DNA of 64,000 bases from an uncultured Bacteroidales bacterium (GTDB lineage Bacteria > Bacteroidota > Bacteroidia > Bacteroidales > UBA11471). Below, piece by piece: positions 28,770 to 35,529 of the stretch. The position numbers were made by a program, and so were the translations under genes. The stretch lies in contig CANQAM010000003.1 of assembly GCA_947589325.1 (NCBI GenBank), positions 80,959-144,958 of the forward strand, written 5' to 3'. The notes beneath the pieces were generated by a model, which did no database searches, was not told the origin of the DNA, and saw only the letters and a program-made list of their open reading frames with translations. Numbering within the stretch: position 1 is the stretch's first letter; every line of letters starts with the position of its first letter.

Positions 28770-28785
28770 ACGGACATTTCCTTTC

Positions 28786-29136
28786 TCAAAAATCGCTCGG
28801 CGGCTGGCGTTTGTCGCAGCCGCGCACGTTGCAGCGGCGTATCTCGCTCTCTTTCAGCTGTAATTCCAGTGCATGGCATTTATACACAAGCTCCAATTTT
28901 TCCGTCTGCTCCTTTCTTAACTCGATGTAGAGCGCATCTATCTTTGCGTCGCGTTGGGAGAGGCGGCTTTCGAGCCAGCCCACTTGGTTTTTTTTCACTT
29001 CCAACTCCGCATCGACGGCTTCCGCCTCTTTCACCCGCTTCTGCTGCTTGCGGGTGGTGAGGTAGCCGATGAACCATTTTACGGTTTCTGCACCGCCTAT
29101 CGCTCCGAATACCGTCAATGCTGTCGTCAGTTCCAT
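28786..29136 (-). CDS. small membrane protein with coiled coil, holin-like position
   Basis: A 116-residue protein: one N-terminal hydrophobic segment (about residues 4-26, ending T-T-R-K), then a long charged coiled coil and a short Cys-containing tail (C-N-V-R-G-C). It lies directly before the M15 endolysin candidate, 3 bp after the S74 fibre gene, and has a good GGAGG ribosome site. Position and topology fit a holin or a spanin-like accessory protein; the family is not recognised. A single membrane helix with long cytoplasmic tail is unlike classical multi-helix holins. Confidence 0.65.
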   Translation of the reverse strand: MELTTALTVFGAIGGAETVKWFIGYLTTRKQQKRVKEAEAVDAELEVKKNQVGWLESRLSQRDAKIDALYIELRKEQTEKLELVYKCHALELQLKESEIRRCNVRGCDKRQPPSDF

Positions 29137-29139
29137 GGT

Positions 29140-30003
29140 TTATACCTCCGTTTCGGATTGAGGAAGTTTTGCGACAAGGGATTCGAGTTTCTGTATTCTT
29201 GCTTCCAAATCGGCGTTCTTCTTTTCCAGATAAGCCATTTTGAGCGCCAATATCTCGGTATAGTTCAGTCCCCGTATAGGGTCCGGCTCATCATCGGACG
29301 GAGAGCCTTGCAAGACTACGTCGGGAATCAATTGTTCTACCTCTTGTGCAATGTAGCCGTAGTGAGTTGTTCCATTTTCATCATCTTTGAGGGAGTACGA
29401 TTTCAAGCTGATTTCACCGGCTTTTTGCAATCGTTCGTCCGAAGCCTCTATGTTTTGGATATTTTCTTTCAGTCGTACATCGGAAGCCGTTACATGGGCG
29501 GACGCGGTAATGGTTTTATTCGTTTCCCAATTACCAACGTTTGATTCGCAACGAAAGTAAGAAAGAGGCGCATTGGAATCTTTTCTTAAATAGAATCCGG
29601 CTGTTCCGGCAAATTCTCCAAGATATAAAGAAGCGGAATTATTAGCACACATTATAGCTAAAAATGAATGAAAATGCCCCAAATTATCACTGTTGTCGAG
29701 ATTGTTATAAGTAATGGCGGCTTTTTTATAGGTGTCAGCCCAAGAACCAGATACTCTTTTAACATCTATGCCATTAAATGTTTTTTTTCCGGATATTTCC
29801 TGTGTGGTGTTGCTTGTAACATAGTTGGACGCCGCGCCAAAAGTGTCGAGCTTCTTTTTGTCGGCAGCGGACATCAGTCCGTTTGCCGACTGCGTGGCGG
29901 CAGCCGTGATGTTACGTCCTGACGAGGGGTCGATTACCGCTTTGGGGTGCGTTACGGGATAAATCGTTTTCCCGTTGAGAGTCAATTTCTTTATTTGTGC
30001 CAT
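29140..30003 (-). CDS. phage-type fibre protein with S74 chaperone domain
   Basis: A 287-residue protein. The N-terminal 30 residues (M-A-Q-I-K-K-L-T-L-N-G-K-T-I-Y-P-V-T) match the start of the next protein upstream. An N-G-L-M-S-A-A-D-K-K-K-L-D module follows, then a beta-rich shaft. About residues 185-285 form a peptidase S74 intramolecular chaperone: S-D-V-R-L-K-E-N-I holds the Ser-Lys self-cleavage dyad, then G-Y-I-A-Q-E-V-E and a trimerising coiled coil. S74 domains fold phage tail spikes and fibres, then cut themselves off. This is the firmest phage homology in the island. Confidence 0.88.
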   Translation of the reverse strand: MAQIKKLTLNGKTIYPVTHPKAVIDPSSGRNITAAATQSANGLMSAADKKKLDTFGAASNYVTSNTTQEISGKKTFNGIDVKRVSGSWADTYKKAAITYNNLDNSDNLGHFHSFLAIMCANNSASLYLGEFAGTAGFYLRKDSNAPLSYFRCESNVGNWETNKTITASAHVTASDVRLKENIQNIEASDERLQKAGEISLKSYSLKDDENGTTHYGYIAQEVEQLIPDVVLQGSPSDDEPDPIRGLNYTEILALKMAYLEKKNADLEARIQKLESLVAKLPQSETEV

Positions 30004-30403
30004 GACGATTCGCTTAAATAGTTATTTCGGGATAATCGGTAACGTCGTTGCAAGCCGCAGCCGTCAGATAGGTCGTCGCAGCGCCGAAAGCGTCGAGTTT
30101 CTTTTTGTCGGCAGCGGACATCAGGCCGTTTACCGACTGAGTAGCGACGTTGTATGTCGTATTGGTATCGCTCCAAGGTACATTGACGACCAGTTGCCCC
30201 GAAGCGTTTTTCTGCACGGCATAGGTGCGACTTGCAGTAGCGGAGACGGCATTTGCTGCCACCGATTGCGCTGTGTCGCTGCCGAGCTTTACGCCGCCGA
30301 GTACGCTTGCCGTTGCCGCCGGCAGGGAATAATTGTTGGCTCCGGCTGCTATGTTGTCGAGTTTCTTTTTGTCGGCAGCCGACATCAGGCCGTTTGCCGA
30401 CTG
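29845..30403. repeat. three copies of a 48-bp coding repeat
   Basis: Copies at 29845-29892, 30092-30139 and 30356-30403 differ by only a few bases. Each encodes S-x-N-G-L-M-S-A-A-D-K-K-K-L-D on the minus strand, once in the S74 fibre gene and twice in its neighbour. The module looks like a shuffling cassette for fibre segments. Confidence 0.9.
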
Positions 30404-31063
30404 GGTAACTGTGCCGGGTATATCTTCGATAAGGGCAACGGTACCGCTCTTTTCCGGTAAGTCTATCTGTTCTTTATCAATTCCGTCATAATAGAAATGG
30501 CCTCCTAACCACGACCATTGACCAATGTTGAACTCGCTAGCGCCAAATGAGCCAAAAATTCTCAAATTTATCTGTCTATCCGGGTCCCCTTTGGAAATTT
30601 GGGTACCACATATTTCCAGTCCTCTTTCAAATTTCTTATAGCTATCTATTATTTGGTCATCGGTATCCAAATCGACAAATTTTTCATTCGCCCAATTCTT
30701 TACGTTAGTTTCGGAATTTTGCAGCAGCCTCGTAAGGTTTTGCGTTTCGGTGATGCCGGAGAGGAACGCCTCCACCTCTTTCCATTTGTTGATGACGGTA
30801 TCGGAGTCGGTTGCATTAGTCAGAAAGTCTTTCAGCGTTGTCGCCAAAGCCACGACGTTGTTGTAACCCTCGCCCATCGATGTCAGAGCTATAGCCGCAT
30901 TAGCGATAGTTTCACTATCACCTTTTCTAACACCTATTAATGCTGCCAACGCCGACAATTCCCATGCCAGTGTAGTATTTGATGCGCGGTCTTTTATAGC
31001 TTCCGCAATGGTGACAGGGTATATCGTTGCCCCGTCCAGTGTCAGTTTTTTAATCTTTGCCAT
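30014..31063 (-). CDS. fibre-like protein sharing N-terminus with the S74 protein
   Basis: A 349-residue protein that opens M-A-K-I-K-K-L-T-L-D-G-A-T-I-Y-P-V-T, nearly the same as the S74 gene. A helical region (about 40-130) is followed by a beta-rich part and two N-G-L-M-S-A-A-D-K-K-K-L-D modules. It ends D-Y-P-E-I-T-I and lacks a chaperone domain. The shared N-terminus probably attaches both proteins to the same particle site. It ends 10 bp before the S74 gene, so the pair may have arisen by duplication. Structural protein by context. Confidence 0.75.
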   Translation of the reverse strand: MAKIKKLTLDGATIYPVTIAEAIKDRASNTTLAWELSALAALIGVRKGDSETIANAAIALTSMGEGYNNVVALATTLKDFLTNATDSDTVINKWKEVEAFLSGITETQNLTRLLQNSETNVKNWANEKFVDLDTDDQIIDSYKKFERGLEICGTQISKGDPDRQINLRIFGSFGASEFNIGQWSWLGGHFYYDGIDKEQIDLPEKSGTVALIEDIPGTVTQSANGLMSAADKKKLDNIAAGANNYSLPAATASVLGGVKLGSDTAQSVAANAVSATASRTYAVQKNASGQLVVNVPWSDTNTTYNVATQSVNGLMSAADKKKLDAFGAATTYLTAAACNDVTDYPEITI

Positions 31064-31091
31064 ATCGTTTTGATTTTTATAAGTTGATAAT

Positions 31092-31904
31092 TTATATTTC
31101 CGGATAATCCGCCGTGTCGGAAAAGGCTTTCGCCTTTATAAATTCGGAGTGCGCAAAAGCCTCTTGTTTCGCGATTTTGAATCCGTCCGGTTCGACCGAG
31201 AAGGTGATTTCGTGCTGACGTTTGTCCGCGCCGAAAAACGAGAGAACAAAACTCGTGAAGTAGTCATCATACGATAACGAGGCAGGTGTCATCTCGCTGC
31301 CGCTTGCCACCACGACCTCCTTTTGCGCGATTTTCGCATCGACGAGCAGCCGTTCCAATGCCTGCAAATTCTCGAATATCACCTCCCCGTCGTCGCCATA
31401 CGACTTGACCGGTATTTTTATCGGTGTCAGTTTGTCGGTGGTCTCTTCCAGTTCGGAGATGTCATGTTCGTATTTTGTTTTTAGTTCTTCGATATTGTTT
31501 TCCATCGGAATTACCTCTGTGCTCCAATAGTCTCCGTCCCAATGGAGTATGACGATGCTGCAGCCCGATACCGTTACGGAAATGCCATTTTCGCCGTCGG
31601 CGTTTTGGAGGTGCTCGAAAGTAACCGTTCCCGATTTCGGAGCAAAATAGAGATATGCGGCTTTGATACCCGGTTTGGGTTTGGGGTCGAAGGTCTGCGG
31701 ATTTTCGACAAGCCCTTGGAAAGGAGGGTCCAAGCGGTTCGAGTCCACCCATTTGCGGTTTATCGCGTCCCAAATCCACAAAGATTGCGTCTCACCGTTG
31801 ATAAAACAGTTGCCGGGCACGCAGAGCGGGTGAGTGGCAAGGAAAGTTTCGAGTCCGAAGTAATAGCCGAGAAATTTCCCTTGTGTGTAACAATGACTTT
31901 TCAT
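31092..31904 (-). CDS. unrecognised 270-residue structural protein candidate
   Basis: A soluble protein, family not recognised. Residues 1-125 are rich in aromatic residues with short beta-like segments (W-I-W-D-A-I-N-R-K-W-V, W-D-G-D-Y-W), as seen in carbohydrate-binding or adhesin tips. Residues 130-160 are a coiled coil (E-L-K-T-K-Y-E-H-D-I-S-E-L-E-E-T) and the rest is mixed. The C-terminus A-D-Y-P-E-I echoes the D-Y-P-E-I-T-I end of the next gene. In a capsid-fibre operon it could be a baseplate or tail-tip component; this rests on position only. Confidence 0.65.
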   Translation of the reverse strand: MKSHCYTQGKFLGYYFGLETFLATHPLCVPGNCFINGETQSLWIWDAINRKWVDSNRLDPPFQGLVENPQTFDPKPKPGIKAAYLYFAPKSGTVTFEHLQNADGENGISVTVSGCSIVILHWDGDYWSTEVIPMENNIEELKTKYEHDISELEETTDKLTPIKIPVKSYGDDGEVIFENLQALERLLVDAKIAQKEVVVASGSEMTPASLSYDDYFTSFVLSFFGADKRQHEITFSVEPDGFKIAKQEAFAHSEFIKAKAFSDTADYPEI

Positions 31905-31937
31905 AATTAGCTGTTTTTGAAATTTATAGGTGTGTTT

Positions 31938-32567
31938 TTATGAAAAGAGCACATGACCGAGCATGAGCGCGGCTTTGTCGTTTTGCCCCAAGATGTCGTA
32001 AACCGAAGCGGCACACAGGTAACATACCGAATCGCCCAGCAGCGGGACGATGTCGTATCCTCCGTTTTGCTCTTTCGGCAGCGGAACATATACGGCGCTT
32101 TTTATTTCGTGAAGACGCACATAGGGCGGGAGGGCATAGTAGTCGAGTACGGTATGTCCTTCGTTGTCGGTGGTAATGACGGCTGCCGGTTTTTCCGTAC
32201 CGCCTCGCGAATACGGATTGTATTGCAGCGCCGTGCGCGGGTGCTGCCGGTCGAAAAATCGGGTAACCGGACGCCGCCACCCTTTCATCTGGAACCGTAT
32301 CATGCGCAGCATATCGTCGGGAAGTACGACCCGTCCGCTGCCGTCTTGCCGGGGCTGGGGCGTGAGCGATGCCGAAATGTCTTTGCCTTCGCACAGATGT
32401 TCGGGAGCTTTCAGCAGTTGGAGTTTCAGCGACTCCTCCCATTTTGCCCGAATGTATTGTTCGATGTTTCCGCCTCCGGTGCGGGTCATTACGGCGTCCC
32501 AGTCGGGAGTGAGTTCCTCCATGTCGGTTTTTACGCGCTCTATCCATTCGTCTGTTGTCAGAAACAT
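31938..32567 (-). CDS. unrecognised 209-residue protein, connector-like position
   Basis: A soluble protein with no signal. It starts at 32567 after an unusually strong AAGGAGG ribosome site, rare in this phylum; the open frame upstream of that ATG is not used. The first 60 residues are helical (D-E-W-I-E-R-V-K-T-D-M-E-E-L), the middle is basic with many prolines, and the end is hydrophobic. In head-gene order, a protein of this size two places after the capsid gene is often a head-tail connector. That is an inference from position; I see no diagnostic motif. Confidence 0.65.
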   Translation of the reverse strand: MFLTTDEWIERVKTDMEELTPDWDAVMTRTGGGNIEQYIRAKWEESLKLQLLKAPEHLCEGKDISASLTPQPRQDGSGRVVLPDDMLRMIRFQMKGWRRPVTRFFDRQHPRTALQYNPYSRGGTEKPAAVITTDNEGHTVLDYYALPPYVRLHEIKSAVYVPLPKEQNGGYDIVPLLGDSVCYLCAASVYDILGQNDKAALMLGHVLFS

Positions 32568-32584
32568 GTTTGCCTCCTTTCCTT

Positions 32585-32959
32585 TCAGGCTGTTATGTTG
32601 GGGAAAACCAGCCCCTTTTCGCGGGCGGCGCGTTCGATGCCGGAAGGCGAACGCAGTTTGTCGAGCGGTACGCGGTAAGGCTCGGCGTGCAGCAATTCGC
32701 GTGCCGCCTGCCACGAGGCGATATGTCCCGCTTTTTTCAGTTCGGGCTGCGGCACGGCCTCGACTTCGTGGTGCAGGTCGAAGAGTCTGCCGTAGTCGAT
32801 GTCTTGTTCTATGGCGTCTTGCAGCTCGGTGTTGGAGGTGGTGTAATACCCGTGTATGTTGTCGCGCGCGATGAAGCGTATGCGTATCTTTTTTCCGCCC
32901 ATGCGCACGATGGTATTCAGGTTGCCGTGCAGGGTTTCGTATGTTTTAATCGTTTTCAT
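32585..32959 (-). CDS. unrecognised 124-residue protein after the capsid gene
   Basis: Starts M-K-T-I-K-T-Y-E-T-L with a short beta-rich N-terminal half (K-K-I-R-I-R-F-I-A-R) and a helical C-terminal half. No signal, membrane segment or cysteine motif. It follows the capsid-like gene after a 69-bp gap that holds a 13-bp stem-loop, and ends 17 bp before the next gene. Possibly a decoration, head-closure or similar small structural protein, by position only. Confidence 0.6.
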   Translation of the reverse strand: MKTIKTYETLHGNLNTIVRMGGKKIRIRFIARDNIHGYYTTSNTELQDAIEQDIDYGRLFDLHHEVEAVPQPELKKAGHIASWQAARELLHAEPYRVPLDKLRSPSGIERAAREKGLVFPNITA

Positions 32960-32976
32960 AAAATCATGTTTTTTAG

Positions 32977-33011
32977 ATTTCTACAACGGAGCGAAGCCCC
33001 GTTGTAGAAAT
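32977..33011 (-). other. stem-loop downstream of the capsid-like gene
   Basis: A perfect 13-bp inverted repeat, ATTTCTACAACGG / CCGTTGTAGAAAT, with a 9-nt loop. There is no T-run on either strand, so it is not a standard terminator. It may protect or process the upstream mRNA, as intercistronic hairpins do after highly expressed structural genes. Confidence 0.75.
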
Positions 33012-33028
33012 GTCGTGAATAAAAAGGT

Positions 33029-34420
33029 TTATGCTTTCTTGGGTATGATGCGCATGTGGGCGGCGGGGTAGCGCAGGGTCAGACACGAGGCTTCGGTGAG
33101 TACCACTGCATCGGTGTTGCGCACGCCGGCGCCTTTGAGGTCGAGCACTTGGCGGTCGAAGGGTACGTGCGACCATTTCGAGAGATATTCGGGGTCGAAG
33201 ATGAACCCGTAATCGCTCATGCCGCATTCGTCGAACACTTCGGAGTAGAGCACGAACAGCCGTCCGAATTTGGAGCGCACTTCGGAAAAGTCGATGCCCC
33301 ATTTCACGAAATCGTCTTCCGCCGAAACGACCTTATTGACGTCGAGCTTGTTGATGCGTCCGATGAAGTCGGAGCCGCCGATGAGTATTTTGCGCTTGTT
33401 GCCGCCGTTGCCGGTGAACGACTCTTTCATGATGTCGATGAGGTCTTCCTCCGTCAGTTCCTTTTCGGGGTCGAATGTGTATTCTTTGCCCGCCTGCCAC
33501 CAGATGCCGCCGGTGAACGATACCTCCTCTTTCTTTTTCGAGTCGTAGAGGCGGCGTTTCACGCCGAACATGAAGGTCTTTTCCATGCCCAGACGCATAT
33601 CGTAAATAGCGGCTTCTTCGGAGTCGGAGAAGTCCCATTCGACCTCTTTGTTGGCGATTTTCTGGAACGTCGATTGTTCGATTTGCATTTTGAAAATCTG
33701 GCAGAAATTCTGGTCTTTCACCGGAAGTGCCTCGAATTGGGCGGTCTGCACGTCGAGCTCGGTGGCGGCGCGTCCCATACGGATAAGGCTCGTGCCCTGC
33801 TCGATGCTCGGCACGCAGCCCGTGATGCTGCCGATGGTCTTGCCATTGACGGCATACACATTCAGCTCGCCGCTCTCCTCCTTGCTCGAAATGTAAAGCA
33901 CGAGGTCGGCTTTCGACGGCGTTTTACCGTCGCTTTCATAGCCTTTCACGCCCTGTACGAGAATCGTTTCGGACGGCTCGAAAATGTCGTTGTTGTCGGT
34001 CGTGATTTGCACCTTTTGTGCCGACGCGGTGGCGCTGCCCGCTCCGGGTTCGGTGTAGGCTTCGGCAAGCGTGGCTTTGGTGGGTTTCACATCGACGGAG
34101 TAGTAATCGACCACCATGGAGCCGGAGCGGCGGGCGCCGGCATGGCGCGAAAGCTGGTCGATAGGCGTTGCCATGGGGCGTATGCGGGTGATGCGCTTGT
34201 CTACTTCGTTGAGAAGCAGATCTTCGCTTTCGCCGCGCGTAATTTCGGTGGTCAGGGGTGCGCCGCTGACGATTTTTCCGGTGGTTACGGGCACGACGAC
34301 AGCCAATGCGCAGGCGCAGTCGCGGAACACGAAGGCGAGCATCACCGTCAATACGGCGATAGCCGTCCAGTAGTAGAAATCTTTGGATTTCAGAAGTTTC
34401 ATAAGGTCAAAATTTTTCAT
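33029..34420 (-). CDS. major capsid-like protein (SU10/DUF5309 type) with N-terminal membrane segment
   Basis: A 463-residue protein. Residues 1-15 are basic, 16-33 are hydrophobic (Y-W-T-A-I-A-V-L-T-V-M-L-A-F-V-F), followed by R-D-C-A-C-A-L-A, which could be a signal-peptidase site. From residue 65 the chain resembles HK97-fold capsid proteins of the SU10/DUF5309 kind: an N-arm ending in R-P-M-A-T-P-I-D-Q-L, then a beta/helix core with Q-N-F-C-Q-I-F-K-M-Q and a C-terminal domain. Residues 160-220 look like an inserted domain. The start at 34420 is used because upstream codons belong to another frame. The capsid assignment is by eye and needs a profile or fold search. Confidence 0.65.
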   Translation of the reverse strand: MKNFDLMKLLKSKDFYYWTAIAVLTVMLAFVFRDCACALAVVVPVTTGKIVSGAPLTTEITRGESEDLLLNEVDKRITRIRPMATPIDQLSRHAGARRSGSMVVDYYSVDVKPTKATLAEAYTEPGAGSATASAQKVQITTDNNDIFEPSETILVQGVKGYESDGKTPSKADLVLYISSKEESGELNVYAVNGKTIGSITGCVPSIEQGTSLIRMGRAATELDVQTAQFEALPVKDQNFCQIFKMQIEQSTFQKIANKEVEWDFSDSEEAAIYDMRLGMEKTFMFGVKRRLYDSKKKEEVSFTGGIWWQAGKEYTFDPEKELTEEDLIDIMKESFTGNGGNKRKILIGGSDFIGRINKLDVNKVVSAEDDFVKWGIDFSEVRSKFGRLFVLYSEVFDECGMSDYGFIFDPEYLSKWSHVPFDRQVLDLKGAGVRNTDAVVLTEASCLTLRYPAAHMRIIPKKA

Positions 34421-34499
34421 TGTCGTTTGAATCGTTTTTTTGTGAATAAATAGGGTGAATGATGGTGTGATGTGATTCTTTTGGGTGAAGTTTTCGGCA

Positions 34500-35264
34500 T
34501 CAGGCGTCCCAGACGCTGCGGCGCCGGCGGTAGCCGAATGCCGCCGAGCGGTTGTCGTCGGGTGCGGGGTCGCTGCCGTCGCCTCCGAGCTGCGGCACGG
34601 CATCGCCTGTCGGCTGCCGGCGTTCCAGCGCGATGCGCTCGTTGCGTCCGCGTATCTCGGCTTCCCGTTCGACATCTTCGAGGTCGGAGTCGTAATTGAT
34701 GCCCTTGTAGAGCATTTCGAGAACGTCGGTGGTGAAATCGTGCATGAACACATGTTCGCATACATGATGCACTCGTTCGAGAAACTCCTCGAACTCCTCG
34801 TCGCTCATTTCCTTCTGTGCTTTGAAGCGGGCTATGGCGCGGGCGCTGTGCTGCCAGTTTTCCTCCATTTCGCGGCGCAGCGTCTGTCCGGCTCTGATGC
34901 GGTGGTTGAACTCTTCGTTTTCACGTTCCAGCTCCGCCAGCCGGCTTTCGTCGCCCGCGCAGTCGAGAATATCTTTCCCGAAGTGGCGCACGCAGGCGAC
35001 GAGGGCGTCTTCGCCGCCCAATACTTCGCCGATGAACTCCGCCATTCGCGGATTGTTCATGAAGATGTCCGCCAGTTTCAGCTGGTCTTGGCACAAATAG
35101 TCGTAGCGCTGCCGCAAGTCGTCTTCGTATTCGAGCAGCGAGTCGTAGAAGTCGTCCTCGTCCTCGAAACTCCGTTCGGGAAAACTTTTTACCAGCCGCG
35201 CCAACAACAATTCTTTGGGCGGTCGGTGGGCTTTTCCATACCTTGTTTCTGTGTAATTTCTCAT
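34500..35264 (-). CDS. scaffold-like acidic helical protein before the capsid gene
   Basis: A 254-residue soluble protein, highly charged and almost entirely helical, with heptad-like stretches (L-A-E-L-E-R-E-N-E-E-F) around residues 110-190 and a disordered Arg/Pro/Asp-rich tail. Phage scaffolding proteins share this composition and lie just before the major capsid gene, as here (79-bp gap). First gene of the nine-gene minus-strand operon. The family itself is not recognised; a coiled-coil cytoskeletal or regulatory protein would look similar. Confidence 0.6.
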   Translation of the reverse strand: MRNYTETRYGKAHRPPKELLLARLVKSFPERSFEDEDDFYDSLLEYEDDLRQRYDYLCQDQLKLADIFMNNPRMAEFIGEVLGGEDALVACVRHFGKDILDCAGDESRLAELERENEEFNHRIRAGQTLRREMEENWQHSARAIARFKAQKEMSDEEFEEFLERVHHVCEHVFMHDFTTDVLEMLYKGINYDSDLEDVEREAEIRGRNERIALERRQPTGDAVPQLGGDGSDPAPDDNRSAAFGYRRRRSVWDA

Positions 35265-35288
35265 ACGAATAAAATTGGTTTATAAAGT

Positions 35289-35322
35289 GAATACTGTAAC
35301 CACAACGGTGTGGTAATTTTAC
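35289..35322 (-). promoter_or_regulatory. operator-like region upstream of the capsid operon
   Basis: Reading the minus strand, GTAAAATTACCA (35322 to 35311) is followed after 11 nt by TTACAGTATTC (35299 to 35289). The plus-arm control region has the same 12-mer followed after 16 nt by TTACAATATTG, a 9-of-11 match. An additional inverted repeat ACCACA-ACGG-TGTGGT lies at 35299-35314. No exact TAnnTTTG box is found on this strand, so the promoter itself is unassigned. Confidence 0.5.
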
Positions 35323-35461
35323 AACACAAAGAAAACCATACGCCGGACGCATATCATGCGATTTTTATCAAAAATCGGGCGGGGCGGAAAAATTTTTTTG
35401 AACGTCCGCTGCCGGAGCGGTTCGCCGCGATTGCCGGCGGGCGAATAAACCTTTCTTACGA

Positions 35462-35493
35462 TTTGCCGGTTAAGAGATAAAACAATATCTTTG
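35462..35493 (+). promoter_or_regulatory. promoter of the fumarase gene
   Basis: TTTG (35462-35465), 20-nt spacer, TATCTTTG (35486-35493). Both boxes are perfect; the leader is about 30 nt. Confidence 0.85.
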
Positions 35494-35529
35494 CTACACG
35501 AAACCGATGAAATTCTTATAACATTGTAT

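Noticed and set aside
31938-32714. A longer start for the 209-residue protein
   Set aside because: The extra 49 residues are Arg-rich, overlap the upstream gene and precede the strong AAGGAGG site that serves the ATG at 32567.
35341-35400. Hairpin CGATTTTT-ATC-AAAAATCG upstream of the capsid operon as its terminator or promoter
   Set aside because: The short A/T stem has no T-run in the right place and no -33/-7 pair around it; it may simply be A/T-rich spacer.
25740-35529. Search for attL/attR repeats, integrase or tRNA target around the island
   Set aside because: No convincing long direct repeat, recombinase gene or tRNA was found by eye at the island borders; insertion mechanism is left open.
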